Positions 8,925 through 16,881 are shown, counted from the first letter of the stretch. The stretch: 46,047 nt of DNA from CAYHCE01 sp964355015 (GCA_964355015.1 CAYHCE010000022.1:1-46047), one strand, 5' to 3'. Program-made: numbers and translations. Notes: generated from the letters alone by a model not told the origin.

Positions 8925-9210
8925 GGTATACACCGGTCAGGGGCTGGCTGGCCAGTTCGACCACCAGATCAGGCCAGAGGGGGCAAGGCCTCGGCGCTGC
9001 TCGGGGTTGAGTACCGAGCCGTCCGGCAGCCGAAAGCCACTGGAGCTGTAGAACACCTTCCAACCCCCGGCTCTCCTGGCGAACTGCTTCAGCTGGTGGA
9101 TCAGTTCACTGTTGCGGGCCCCTGTCTCGCTGCCGGTTGGCGTCAACGTGATCAACTGACCATCGGCGATCAGTTCCAGCACTGCCTCAGGCTTCGGGCG
9201 ACGAACGCAG
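8925..9210 (-). pseudogene. Uma2 family gene, truncated and frameshifted
   Basis: The segment reads PEAVLELIADGQLITLTPTG followed by SETGARNSELI and YSSSGFRLPDGSVLNPEQRRG, then must change frame to continue as PDLVVELASQPLTG. The family N-terminus is absent because the region abuts the 3' end of the glycosyltransferase gene at 9267, and the C-terminal third is missing. It resembles the intact copy at 7106-7765 closely enough to be a paralogue. Not expected to be functional. Confidence 0.7.
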
Positions 9211-9266
9211 CAGGGGTTGTTGCTGGGCTGGCAGCGATGGCCATGGCCGGACACCGACGGATGGCT

Positions 9267-10568
9267 TCAGGGTAGGGATGCTGGCGAGGCCGCACCCATC
9301 GCCTGCCGGTACACCTCTGCATACAGCCCCGCCACCCGCGCCGGATCCCAAAGGCGCTCGGCGCGCGATCGGGCGGCGGCGCCAAGCTGGCGACGGCGCT
9401 GGCGATCCTCCAGCACCCAGCCGACGGCAGCGGCCAGGGAGAGCGGATCAAACGGCTCAGCCAAAGCACCGGTGATGCGGTCGTCAACGATGTCGACCAG
9501 TCCACCGGTGCGAAAGGCCACCACCGGCGTACCGCAGGCGTGGGCTTCGAGGCCGGTGTTAGGCAGGTTGTCCTGGCGTGAGGGGATCACGAACACATCG
9601 GCAGCGGCATAGAGAAGCCGCAGGCTGATTTCGTCCTGAAGGTGGCCGCTGTAGTGCACGGGAAAGCCGAGATCTGGCGGATCAGCGGGCCGGTTCTGGC
9701 CGAACACCACCAGTTCAAGCTGCTCCAGCGCGGTGCCGGAGGCGGTGGCTTTGAGTTGGCCAAGAGCCGCCTGCAGCAGATCGGCCCCCTTGCGCGGGTC
9801 GCCGGTGCCACCGATGGCACCGAACAGCACCAGGGGTCGATCCAGCGGCAATCCGAGCAGGCTGCGGGCCTGGGCCTGATCGCACGGCGCCCAGACCTTG
9901 AGATCGATCGGATTGGGGATCACCGTGATCGGCCAGCTGCGCATCAGGGCGCTGCGGCGGGCGCAGTCCGCCAGCCAGGTGCTGGGGCAAACGAGGTGCA
10001 TGGGTCGCTGCCAGGCGCGCCGCTTGCGCTCCCAGGTGTGGCGGTTGAGATCGGGGCCGGATTCGTGGATCGGTCGGTTGGTGGCGGTGTAGCCCTCGGC
10101 GAAACGCTCATCCACGGCCGGCGGTGGGGTCACATAGTGCTCGGCGCCGCAGAACGCCCACTGATCGTGGAGTGTCCAGACCACGGGCTTGCTGAGGCGG
10201 CCGATTTCCTCGATCGAGAGGGTGCCGCTGCCCAGCCAGTGGAGGTGCAACAGATCGGCGCGGCAGTCGCGCAGCTCGCGCCCGAGCCCGGTGTCGGGCC
10301 ACGCCACCGAGTGCAGAACGGGGTTCTCCGTGATGAAGCCACGGGTGGCACGCGCTGCCAGGCGGGGATGAAGGCGGCGACGGATCGGGCCCATCGCCAA
10401 CGGCAGGCCTTCGATCACAGATGGATCGTCTGATCGCTTCACCAGCACCCGCATGACCGATTCGACGGCAAAGCTTGGTCCGTGATCCACCAAGGCACGA
10501 TGGATCCGGTGAGCGGCACGGGCAGCACCCCCATCGAGTTCCGAGGCGTTGACGTGGAGAACCTTCAA
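9267..10568 (-). CDS. Glycosyltransferase family 4 (WcaC-like)
   Basis: A 433-residue GT-B enzyme when started at the TTG at 10568, where MKVLHVNASELDGGAARAAH forms a normal GT4 N-terminus. The open frame extends further to 10817 but that part overlaps the upstream methyltransferase and has no family content. Landmarks: LLHLHWLGSGTL and VVWTLHDQWAFCGAEHY (typical of the WcaC-like branch), ITVIPNPIDLKVW, VLFGAIGGTGDPRKGADLL, and NTGLEAHACGTPVVAFRTGG as donor site. The TTG overlaps the stop of the methyltransferase by 4 bases (TTGA), suggesting coupling. Likely adds one sugar during surface-polysaccharide synthesis. Confidence 0.88.
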   Translation of the reverse strand: MKVLHVNASELDGGAARAAHRIHRALVDHGPSFAVESVMRVLVKRSDDPSVIEGLPLAMGPIRRRLHPRLAARATRGFITENPVLHSVAWPDTGLGRELRDCRADLLHLHWLGSGTLSIEEIGRLSKPVVWTLHDQWAFCGAEHYVTPPPAVDERFAEGYTATNRPIHESGPDLNRHTWERKRRAWQRPMHLVCPSTWLADCARRSALMRSWPITVIPNPIDLKVWAPCDQAQARSLLGLPLDRPLVLFGAIGGTGDPRKGADLLQAALGQLKATASGTALEQLELVVFGQNRPADPPDLGFPVHYSGHLQDEISLRLLYAAADVFVIPSRQDNLPNTGLEAHACGTPVVAFRTGGLVDIVDDRITGALAEPFDPLSLAAAVGWVLEDRQRRRQLGAAARSRAERLWDPARVAGLYAEVYRQAMGAASPASLP

Positions 10569-11449
10569 CGTGACCGAACTGACAGAACGACCAACTTCCG
10601 GGCAACATGCCCAGGCTGCATGAAGGCAAGATGAAATCGCCGTTTCCAGGGGCGGAGATGCCGCTGCTGCCACTCCCTTAGCGGAAACGCCAGCCGTGAT
10701 CGCTTCTCCATGCGACGCAACCGTGGCCAGTCGGGTTCTACCGCTTGCGTTCGCGTATAGATCACACCATGACCTCCCGGTGATGCTCCCTCCACCGCTA
10801 AACCCAGTTCCTTGCAAAAACGATCGAAGCTGTGCCGGAAGTGAAACGTGCAGGGAAGATGACAGGCAATCACGGGGTAAAAGCAGTTGGCGATCACCAG
10901 ACTCCCGCCTGGGCGTACGACTTGCACCATTTGTACAAGCAATGAGAGCGGATCGTGGACGTGTTCCAGTACATCAGTGCAGACCAGAGCGTCGTAGGTG
11001 CTGGCATGAAGTTCAGAAACGAAGTGAATGTTAGAGAAGGGGCCGCAGCTCTCAATGCCGTGGCGTGGAGGGAAAGGGTCATGAATGTCCACCTTCGTAT
11101 GGGCTGAACGTTGGGCGATACAGCGAGCCAGGGTTCCGAATCCACCGCCAAAATCCAGCAGTCTACTGCTGCATTTCTGTGCAATCACTTCCGCGATCGC
11201 CTCTCGGTGTCGCATGGATTCGTCATGTTGCTCGATGAACATGCCGTTCAGCAGCCAAACCGGATGACTATAGAATGCGGAGTAGCAATCGGCATCAAAA
11301 TGAGCTTGATTACAGCCGCTCTCGGCCCAGGCCCGATCCATCAACACCCAGATCTGCTCCAGGGTGGGGTTGTTGCCGGTTTCGCGAAGAATCTGCTCAA
11401 TCTGTATATGTTCGTCGGATGACAGCGCGTAATGCTCAAGATCGATCAT
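10565..11449 (-). CDS. Class I SAM-dependent methyltransferase
   Basis: A 294-residue protein. LLDFGGGFGTLARCIAQ near residues 93-109 is the SAM-binding motif I, DALVCTDVLEHVHDP near 155-170 is the acidic motif II/III region, and VVRPGGSLVIANCF completes the Rossmann core. The N-terminal 90 residues (SDEHIQIEQILRETGNNPT) form an extra helical part. Context between two glycosyltransferases makes a sugar methyltransferase the likeliest role, but the substrate is inferred. It starts 4 bases after the stop of the HlpA-like gene and overlaps the next GT4 by 4 bases. Confidence 0.85.
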   Translation of the reverse strand: MIDLEHYALSSDEHIQIEQILRETGNNPTLEQIWVLMDRAWAESGCNQAHFDADCYSAFYSHPVWLLNGMFIEQHDESMRHREAIAEVIAQKCSSRLLDFGGGFGTLARCIAQRSAHTKVDIHDPFPPRHGIESCGPFSNIHFVSELHASTYDALVCTDVLEHVHDPLSLLVQMVQVVRPGGSLVIANCFYPVIACHLPCTFHFRHSFDRFCKELGLAVEGASPGGHGVIYTRTQAVEPDWPRLRRMEKRSRLAFPLREWQQRHLRPWKRRFHLAFMQPGHVARKLVVLSVRSR

Positions 11450-11452
11450 GGA

Positions 11453-12400
11453 TCAGGCGGGGCTGAGCCAATACAGCGTTTTGCGAATGCGAAGTTTTAT
11501 GCGAGAGACTAGCTTCCGAGGTTCACGGAATCCAGCACCACCAAAATGATGGTCAAACGAGAACCGATCCGCTTCCGCATCCCGCAGCAGGAACGTGGGA
11601 TGACGAAGGGGCAGGAGATGCGCTTCTCCGTAGGCCGTGTGCTCGCTCTCTGCGGTGGTGTGCGAACCATCGGCCCCAAATCCCACATTGCTCACCAGGT
11701 TGGCATTCGGCAATGCCGTCAGGCCTCCATTCACCAGGCAGGTGAAGGTCCACTGGTAATCCCACCAAGTTACAAGTTGGGACTCTGAATACGTTTTATA
11801 CCAGATATTACTCCAGTAGCCACGCTCGATCGGATCCTCGAACATCCCCTCCAGCAACCCTGAGGCCTTCAGTGCTGGCCATCGGCTCAAGTCTCTATCG
11901 TAATGGCTCCAGCAACAGCGCCAGCTCGCCCAGCCCCAGCAGTGGTTGTAGCGGCTGAAGTAATAGCTGCCATCGCCACGCCAGCGGCCCTCCTGAAAGT
12001 TGTTGCCACTGATGCACCAGATCCGCTCGTCTTCCCGATACCGCTCCAGCAGTTCGGCGCAGTAAGGAAAGAAGTCGGGATGGGGCACACAGTCGTCCTC
12101 CAGGATGATGCCTTCCTCCACCTGCTTAAAGAACCAGCTGATGGCGCAGCTCGGACCCAGCCTGCAGCCGTGGTTCACATCGGAATACAACCGCTCCATC
12201 GTGCAGGGCCAGTCAATCTCCTTCCCGATCAGCGCCCGGGTGGCGGCCACCTTCTCCGCCTCCCCAGCTCGTTCAGGGTTGGGCCCATCGCAGGCCACGA
12301 AGATCCGCGTGGGCGCCGCCACCCGGATCGCGTCGATCACCTGCTTGGTGGTGTGGGGCCTGCGCCAGGCGATCAGGAGTACGGGAGTGGTGAAGCTCAT
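11453..12400 (-). CDS. Glycosyltransferase family 2 / HlpA-like sugar transferase
   Basis: A 315-residue GT-A fold protein. PVLLIAWRRPHTTKQVIDAI starts the nucleotide-binding sheet, EEGIILEDDCVPHPDFFPYC holds the D-D metal motif near residues 97-105, and CWGWASWRCCW is the WGWA block typical of the group often annotated as hemolytic protein HlpA-like. In many bacteria this domain is fused to or next to FkbM methyltransferases; here a class I methyltransferase follows 3 bases downstream. Donor and acceptor are unknown. Confidence 0.82.
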   Translation of the reverse strand: MSFTTPVLLIAWRRPHTTKQVIDAIRVAAPTRIFVACDGPNPERAGEAEKVAATRALIGKEIDWPCTMERLYSDVNHGCRLGPSCAISWFFKQVEEGIILEDDCVPHPDFFPYCAELLERYREDERIWCISGNNFQEGRWRGDGSYYFSRYNHCWGWASWRCCWSHYDRDLSRWPALKASGLLEGMFEDPIERGYWSNIWYKTYSESQLVTWWDYQWTFTCLVNGGLTALPNANLVSNVGFGADGSHTTAESEHTAYGEAHLLPLRHPTFLLRDAEADRFSFDHHFGGAGFREPRKLVSRIKLRIRKTLYWLSPA

Positions 12401-12496
12401 GGCCAGGGCCTCACGATCACAGAAGGGTCCATACGACCAACACCTGAAGCTTCAGGGCACAACCTGCCGCGTTTATAGCGCCAGCGGCAACAAGAA

Positions 12497-12602
12497 GGTC
12501 TCGCCAGCGCTTGTTGGCTCAGGCTGCGGTTGTGCTGCCGAGCCCGGCGCTGCAACAGCTGATGCAACGGCTCGGGGATGTTTCACGTCTGAAGGGATGA
12601 CT
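12497..12602 (-). pseudogene. FitA-type antitoxin fragment
   Basis: Reading leftward: SSLQT, a stop codon, then NIPEPLHQLLQRRARQHNRS and LSQQALAR. This matches almost residue for residue the start of the intact antitoxin at 22947-23192 (SSLQIRDMPEPLHQLLQQRA), with the arginine of IRD changed to TGA and the ATG start changed to AAG. Similarity ends after about 33 codons. A decayed paralogue lying 32 bases beyond the end of the PIN gene. Confidence 0.65.
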
Positions 12603-12634
12603 TTCCCCGGGAGGCGAAGGGGAAGATCGGGGGA

Positions 12635-12994
12635 TCAGTGGGTGGGGCAGCCGCAGCGGAGTGCGGCGCGCTCGAGATGTTGGTCGGCGGTGATCAGAGC
12701 GGCACCCGAGCGCTGCGCCAGGGCCAGATAAGCCGAGTCGTACATGCTCAGGCCCTGATCCAGCGCAAGAGCAAGTGCATGAGCACTGAGTTCAGAAGCA
12801 GGAACGGACCTCAGTGGCAACCGCAGCAGATCTTCGAACAACCCCTCAGCCTCTTCTCGGCGGAGCAAGCTGCGTTGCACCTGCTTCAACAGCACCGCAT
12901 CTCCACGTCCCCCACGCTCCATTGCCGTCTCCAGGCCAACCGGAAAGGGCCCATCCGCCAGAAATAGTCTGAGCAGTGCCGATGCATCGATCAC
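12635..12994 (-). CDS. PIN-domain toxin, FitB/VapC-like, shortened
   Basis: A 119-residue frame from a GTG at 12994, preceded by a strong purine-rich ribosome site (GAGGAGGG, about 13006-13013). MIDASALLRLFLADGPF gives the first catalytic aspartate, and the C-terminal part has MYDSAYLALAQRSGAALITA, the usual D-S-x-Y-L-A-L and T-A-D PIN motifs. However, DAVLL runs directly into KQVQRSLL: the segment that in the related toxin at 22541-22957 reads APELMLTEVANAL and carries the conserved catalytic glutamate is missing. The frame is kept, so a protein is made, but nuclease activity is doubtful. The upstream antitoxin is also interrupted. Confidence 0.7.
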   Translation of the reverse strand: MIDASALLRLFLADGPFPVGLETAMERGGRGDAVLLKQVQRSLLRREEAEGLFEDLLRLPLRSVPASELSAHALALALDQGLSMYDSAYLALAQRSGAALITADQHLERAALRCGCPTH

Positions 12995-13158
12995 GAAGAC
13001 ATCCCTCCTCGGGAAGAGTCCTCACCGGTCACGATCGGCCCGCAGATCGCTGATCAGCTGAGGAAATTGCCTGCCCTTGAGGCGCTCGCGCCATTGTCTG
13101 GGCGCTTCCAAGGCTGAAGGACGCGAAAGGCGTACGTCCCGCTCGATGATCATCCGCG

Positions 13159-13213
13159 CCTACTCCTGCATGCTGCGGTGATTGCGTGCAGCCAGCTGTC
13201 GCAAGCCTTCGTA
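13159..13213. repeat. 55-bp direct repeat, left copy flanking gap
   Basis: Identical over all 55 bases to 13314-13368. Both copies touch the run of N, and both encode the same part of the antitoxin. Most simply explained as the same genomic bases present at the ends of two adjoining contigs. Confidence 0.9.
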
Positions 13214-13313
13214 NNNNNNNNNNNNNNNNNNNNNNNNNNNNNNNNNNNNNNNNNNNNNNNNNNNNNNNNNNNNNNNNNNNNNNNNNNNNNNNNNNNNNNN
13301 NNNNNNNNNNNNN
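13214..13313. other. Assembly gap (100 N)
   Basis: Exactly 100 unknown bases, the conventional filler for a scaffold gap of unknown size. Open frames crossing it are artefacts. Because the flanks share 55 identical bases, the true distance is probably minus 55 (overlap), not plus 100. Confidence 0.95.
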
Positions 13314-13368
13314 CCTACTCCTGCATGCTGCGGTGATTGCGTGCAGCCAGCTGTCGCAAGCCTTCGTA
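13314..13368. repeat. 55-bp direct repeat, right copy flanking gap
   Basis: Perfect copy of 13159-13213; see the left copy. Confidence 0.9.
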
Positions 13369-13501
13369 GGTATCTTCAGGGATTCCTCGCAAGCTGAGAG
13401 AAGGCATAATGGCATCGTCGCCAGCGATAGCTAAACGATACTGCAGCTGGCCCTGTCTGGAAATTGCCAGCAGGGCTTCGCGCAGCTCCTGCCCTACTGG
13501 A

Positions 13502-13654
13502 TCAACTGGCAGGGAAGACACAGCGCATCGGCGGCCCCTGTAGCTTCTGCTCACCCTGGTTGAACAGCCACTGCTCGGCAGCGCCATACCCGCTGTCTCC
13601 GAGAAACAACGACAGCACCACGCAACTGTCGACATAGAAAGGAGCAGCGTTCAC
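13502..13654 (-). pseudogene. PIN-domain toxin remnant
   Basis: From a GTG at 13654: VNAAPFYVDSCVVLSLFLGD, the N-terminal strand and first aspartate of a PIN domain, then SGYGAAEQWLFNQGE. Similarity stops soon after and the frame ends at 13502 after 50 codons, so the rest of the domain is gone. It follows the Phd-type antitoxin in the usual order. A longer open frame that joins the two (13502-13861) only exists because the antitoxin is frameshifted. Confidence 0.65.
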
Positions 13655-13674
13655 TGCTGGGCGCACAGCTGGGC

Positions 13675-13861
13675 TCAGCCCTCTTCCCGCAACTCTCGCA
13701 CCAGCGCCACCGCACTGCCGGCAAGTTTGGGCTGCCCCGCATGGAAGCGCCACAGACTGGCCCCGTCGGGTGATGACCACCTCATCGCCCGCTTCAACCG
13801 CATCCAGCAGCGCCGAAAGTTGGGCCTTGGCCTCGGCCAATCGCACTGTACGGATGGTCAT
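13675..13861 (-). pseudogene. Phd/YefM-type antitoxin with frameshift
   Basis: MTIRTVRLAEAKAQLSALLD, then EAGDEVVITRRGQSVA, is a textbook Phd/YefM N-terminus. The expected C-terminus (GQPKLAGSAVALVRELREEG, ending at TGA 13675-13677) lies in a different frame, so bases were gained or lost near 13735. The downstream PIN partner is also truncated. Confidence 0.7.
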
Positions 13862-13931
13862 CAGGTCAGTGGGTCATCATCATCGCGCTTCAGCACCGCC
13901 TCGGGGTTGGCGGCGCACCAGCTCGAACGGC

Positions 13932-14324
13932 TCAGGGCTGATCCAGCTGCTCCAAAACCCCGATCACCGCGCCGGCCGTATCGATGGCCTGCACCGCATC
14001 GCTGCCGTCGAACAGCTCCGATGGCGGCGTGGCATCGATCGGATAGCGACTGGTGATGGTCATGCGGGTGAGGGCCTTCAGCGGCAAGTCGGAGAGCACC
14101 CCCACCTCCACCCCCTGAGCCCCAAGCGCCTCCACCAGATCATTAAGTACATGGGTATGCGGGGGCTCGAGCCCAAGTTCGAGCAAGGCGCCCTTGAGGG
14201 CCTTCTCAGCAGCCTGGGCGGCGAAGTAGCAGGCCTGGGCGTGAAATCCGTTGTCTGTGGCCAGACGAGCCAGCGCAAGATCATCATGCGCCTGGAGCAG
14301 CCAGGCCTGGGGACGGGCGTTCAT
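13932..14324 (-). CDS. HEPN-domain protein (toxin of HEPN/MNT pair)
   Basis: A 130-residue helical protein: WLLQAHDDLALARLATDNGF, then AQACYFAAQAAEKALKGALL with the QAAEKALK helix that defines HEPN domains, and a C-terminal helix (AIDTAGAVIGVLEQL). The R-x4-6-H ribonuclease motif of strong HEPN toxins is not obvious. SRYPID is the usual sequence where the second active-site strand would be. It is coupled to the nucleotidyltransferase gene by a 4-base overlap (14321-14324), the standard order MNT then HEPN. Such pairs act as toxin-antitoxin systems in which MNT can AMPylate the HEPN partner. Both genes look intact. Confidence 0.85.
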   Translation of the reverse strand: MNARPQAWLLQAHDDLALARLATDNGFHAQACYFAAQAAEKALKGALLELGLEPPHTHVLNDLVEALGAQGVEVGVLSDLPLKALTRMTITSRYPIDATPPSELFDGSDAVQAIDTAGAVIGVLEQLDQP

Positions 14325-14692
14325 GGCGCGGACAGCAGCTGCCGGGCCTGTTGGCGGATGCCTCGCCAGTACGGCAAACCGGAGCTGGCCATGGCGTCCC
14401 AGCGAGCACGGCTGAGGGCGATCACATCAGCCCCGAGGCCAGCATCCAGCAGCGAATCGGCCAACTGATCGGCTAGCCCCTGGCCATCAGCCACCACCAG
14501 CAGATCGGTGTCGGAGAAGCCGTCCCAATCGCCGCGGGCCCTGGAGCCGAACAGCCACACCTCGTACGCCCCTTGCGAATCCAAAGCGCTGGCGGCCAGG
14601 CCTTCCTGCAGCCGCTTCTTCAGGGCCGCCTCAAAGCGTTCCTGCTGACGCTGCCGCAGCCTCTGAAAGGTGGAGAGGATGTGGGTGGGCAT
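14321..14692 (-). CDS. MNT-type minimal nucleotidyltransferase (antitoxin of HEPN pair)
   Basis: A 123-residue protein when started at the ATG at 14692 (MPTHILSTFQRLRQRQQERF); the frame is open 23 codons further upstream. YEVWLFGSRARGDWDGFSDT followed by DLLVVAD is the complete pol-beta nucleotidyltransferase signature GSxARG...D-x-D, so the catalytic residues are present. The helical N-terminus precedes it. It probably neutralises the HEPN protein encoded immediately downstream, by binding or by nucleotide transfer. This is the only small two-gene module in the left half that appears undamaged in both partners. Confidence 0.85.
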   Translation of the reverse strand: MPTHILSTFQRLRQRQQERFEAALKKRLQEGLAASALDSQGAYEVWLFGSRARGDWDGFSDTDLLVVADGQGLADQLADSLLDAGLGADVIALSRARWDAMASSGLPYWRGIRQQARQLLSAP

Positions 14693-15456
14693 ACCTTCAG
14701 GGTAGAAGTGGCCGGAGGATGCGGTGCAGGCCTCCAGCCTCCCCTCGGGAACGAAGCACAAACCGACCGGCTGCTAAGTCGGGCAGCCAGGCTTGGTTTA
14801 CATCTGCCGGCGTGGCCAGAACCTCGGGCGGTGCGCTCTCTGTATCAGGCGGATGCAGGTGAGAGCCAGATCACTCTGATGCAAGGAAGTGGATGAGGGG
14901 CTTCAGACCTGCTGCACCGCCCACTGGGCAGCGGCGAATTCAGTCAGATCCTCGAGATCATGGATCTCCTGATGGCGCAACCAAACTGCCCACGCCACCA
15001 AGGGTGTTCTGGCCAGGCTGTGCAACGGTTCATCACCAGCTCTGTTCCAGCAGCCAACCCTCCGGCCGGGACCCTCCGAGATGGAGGAAAGTGATGGTCT
15101 CACATCCGAAAGCTGATCCGAAAGGGAGCCCTCACAGCCGCTCAGCTGGCCACCATGCCGAGGCGGGCCGATGTGGCCAGCAAAAGTTCGGGCGCAGGTT
15201 GGGTAGTGAGATCCCCAGGAACCACGCAAGCAACTAATCCCCCAGCAGCTCCCGCACGCCCTGCCATTCAGTGGCGTGCCTCACGCTCCGAGCCTGGGCC
15301 CAAGGCAAGCCATTGGGTGGCTGTCGCTGTGAGGATCCCCTCGCGCAACTGGTTCTGTATCGCCTTCTCAGTTGTGCATGGGTGCTTCACAACACCCATG
15401 AGCCTCAGGCGCGCCAGGAACTCCGACTCAGTTACACACCTGTGATCATCGGGTTA

Positions 15457-15537
15457 CCCCATCAGCACGGGGCTGACCCGGTTACACCATGACCCTCTGT
15501 GTCTTTCGGAGTGATGTGTCGGCCCGTGCTGATGGGG
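15457..15537. repeat. 15-bp perfect inverted repeat, possible structured RNA
   Basis: CCCCATCAGCACGGG at 15457-15471 and its exact reverse complement at 15523-15537, 51 bases apart. A short direct repeat GGTTAC-C-CCAT/GGTTAC-A-CCAT also occurs (from about 15453 and 15481). The hairpin lies upstream of the IS110 transposase once the ISAs1 insertion is removed, in the place where IS110-group elements encode their guide (bridge) RNA. That function is inferred. Confidence 0.55.
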
Positions 15538-15605
15538 CCGACCAGCAGGAGCGAACCGTGACTCGATCAGGAGCCTGGCCAATAGGACCCATCACAGCTC
15601 TGCCC

Positions 15606-15615
15606 GACTCCCCCT
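15606..15615. repeat. Target-site duplication, left copy
   Basis: GACTCCCCCT directly abuts the left inverted repeat of the ISAs1-type element and is identical to 16882-16891 on the other side. Confidence 0.9.
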
Positions 15616-16881
15616 CAGGGGTGCCTAAAAGTGTGATCAGGCCGTTCCTGGGGCCATCGCCACGCCTCCCAGCCTCAGCATTCCTTGGATGTCGTAGGCC
15701 AGTTCCCGGTACCCCTGGCGGATCGACCGGTAGCCGCCACGCCGCAGCAGGTTCATCACCACTGTGCGCAGGAAGGCGAACGCCGGTGCGCCGTTCCGAT
15801 CGGCGTAGCGGTGCGCGTCCTCACCCAGCTGAGCGTCCCGCACCCAGTGCCACTCGTTTTCGATACTCCAGCGCTGCCGGATCAGGCGTAGCAGCGCTTC
15901 TGGCCTCGTCCGCAGCTTCCTGATGAAGGTCAGCGACCGCATGGTGCGCGTCCCTTTGCGGGTGAGGGTGCTGGTGGTCATCTCGATGATCCAGCTGCAG
16001 CCAGGCCAGTTGTCCTTGATGTGCTCAGGCGCCTCTTTCGCCCGCAGTTCCCAGATGGTGTGACGGCCATGCTTGTCGTCGTGATCCGTTGCGGTGAAAG
16101 GGATGTGCCGCTTTCCCTGGAACTGGCTGCGGATCTGGCGGTACAGGGTCTTCTGGTTGGATTTAACGCTCAGGAGCACGTCGGCCCCCTGCTCCAGGCA
16201 CCACTGAAAAACGGCCGGGTGGTGTGCAGGGCATCCGCCTGAATCAACACCCCCTCCAGATCCAGGCTGCTCAGCAGCTCCTGCAGGACGGCGCGCTCGC
16301 TGGATTCGCCGGTGTCGTAGGTCTTCTGGGCCAGGGCAACACCGAGGGCCCGGGCGTAGACGGTGACCTGGGCGACAAAGCGGTGGCCGCCGTCCTCGGT
16401 CTCGACCACCGAACCCCTCAGCGTCTTGCCGTCGCACACCAGCTGGTCCAGAGCCTCGGCCCCGCCTGGGATCTGGCTGATCATCCAGGCCTGCAGCACC
16501 TGGGCGAATTCCTGCAGATGGGTCTTATTGAAGAGGTAGAGAAAGGTGGCATCGGAGGGCCAGCGCTTGAAATCCAGGCCCAGCGCCTGGTTCAGCGCTG
16601 CACGGTGCCGTTTGGCAAACGCCTCCAGATCACGGGAGCTCCTGCAGCCACTGAGGATCCCCAGCACCGCCACCAGCAGCAGGAACCACTGCGGGTAGCG
16701 CACCCCGCGGCGGTAGCGACCATCCGGAATCGCCTTGAGGAAGCTGATCAGGTCATCCGGGACAGCCTGATCGACTGCGGCGGAACGGATTTCGGGCATT
16801 GGAAGCGGTGAGACCCGCCGACCAAAGCCAATGCAGCCAGCTACGCCAAGACCTACAAGGACAGACTTTTAGGCGGCCCTG
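15616..16881 (-). mobile_element. Complete ISAs1-family insertion sequence (1266 bp)
   Basis: The element is bounded by 20-bp terminal inverted repeats, CAGGGGTGCCTAAAAGTGTG at 15616-15635 and, read on the other strand, CAGGGCCGCCTAAAAGTCTG at 16881-16862, matching at 17 of 20 positions. Perfect 10-base direct repeats (GACTCCCCCT) flank it, the expected target duplication size for this family (8-10 bp). Inside is a single transposase gene with a frameshift. The intact duplication means the insertion has not been rearranged since it landed and is probably young. Confidence 0.92.
15637..16799 (-). pseudogene. ISAs1-family transposase, single frameshift
   Basis: The first part (16799 leftward, about 200 codons) reads DDLISFLKAIPDGRYRRGVR, LVCDGKTLRGS with the first catalytic aspartate, and VLIQADALHTTRPFF with the second. 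The remainder, in another frame, continues QWCLEQGADVLLSVKSNQKT and ends with RWSIENEWHWVRDAQLGED, holding the catalytic glutamate. The break falls in a run of five T (coding strand) near 16208, where one missing base would join the frames. All DDE residues are otherwise present. It could be a true mutation, a homopolymer sequencing error, or less likely programmed slippage. Confidence 0.88.

Larger units (their letters stand above)
13022..13407 (-). pseudogene. FitA-type antitoxin interrupted by amber codon and assembly gap
   Basis: From ATG at 13407: MPSLSLRGIPEDTYEGLRQL then AARNHRSMQE and TAG. If the 100-N gap and one copy of the 55-base flanking repeat are removed, the same register continues after the TAG as ARMIIERDVRLSRPSALEAP and ends LISDLRADRDR at TGA 13022-13024. 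That is a normal ribbon-helix-helix antitoxin of about 78 codons, with one glutamine codon (CAG) replaced by TAG. The amber codon is present in both repeat copies (13160-13162 and 13315-13317). Its toxin partner is at 12635-12994. Confidence 0.7.
14693..15615. other. Gene-poor stretch with remnants and inverted repeat
   Basis: No complete gene is supported. On the minus strand about 55 stop-free codons from 15447 to 15281 read VTESEFLARLRLMGVVKHP then TTEKAIQNQLREGI, protein-like but unrecognised, followed by a stop and a second frame ending LLLATSARLGMVAS near 15160. Another minus-strand frame near 14905-15060 ends EIHDLEDLTEFAAAQWAVQQ and is also unassigned. The right end (from about 15450) holds a 15-bp inverted repeat and is probably the split left end of the IS110 element. 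Confidence 0.4.

Noticed and set aside
8349..8933. 194-codon minus-strand frame
   Set aside because: A better, though interrupted, protein-like register covers the same DNA (8317-8830) with hydrophobic helices and a coiled coil.
10569..10817. Upstream extension of the GT4 gene (9267-10568)
   Set aside because: It overlaps the methyltransferase coding region in another frame; the family N-terminus begins at TTG 10568.
13029..13434. Open frames crossing the run of N
   Set aside because: They depend on unknown bases and on the duplicated 55-base flank; not real reading frames.
13502..13861. Single protein fusing a Phd antitoxin to a PIN toxin
   Set aside because: The natural antitoxin end is found in another frame, so the fusion is a frameshift artefact.
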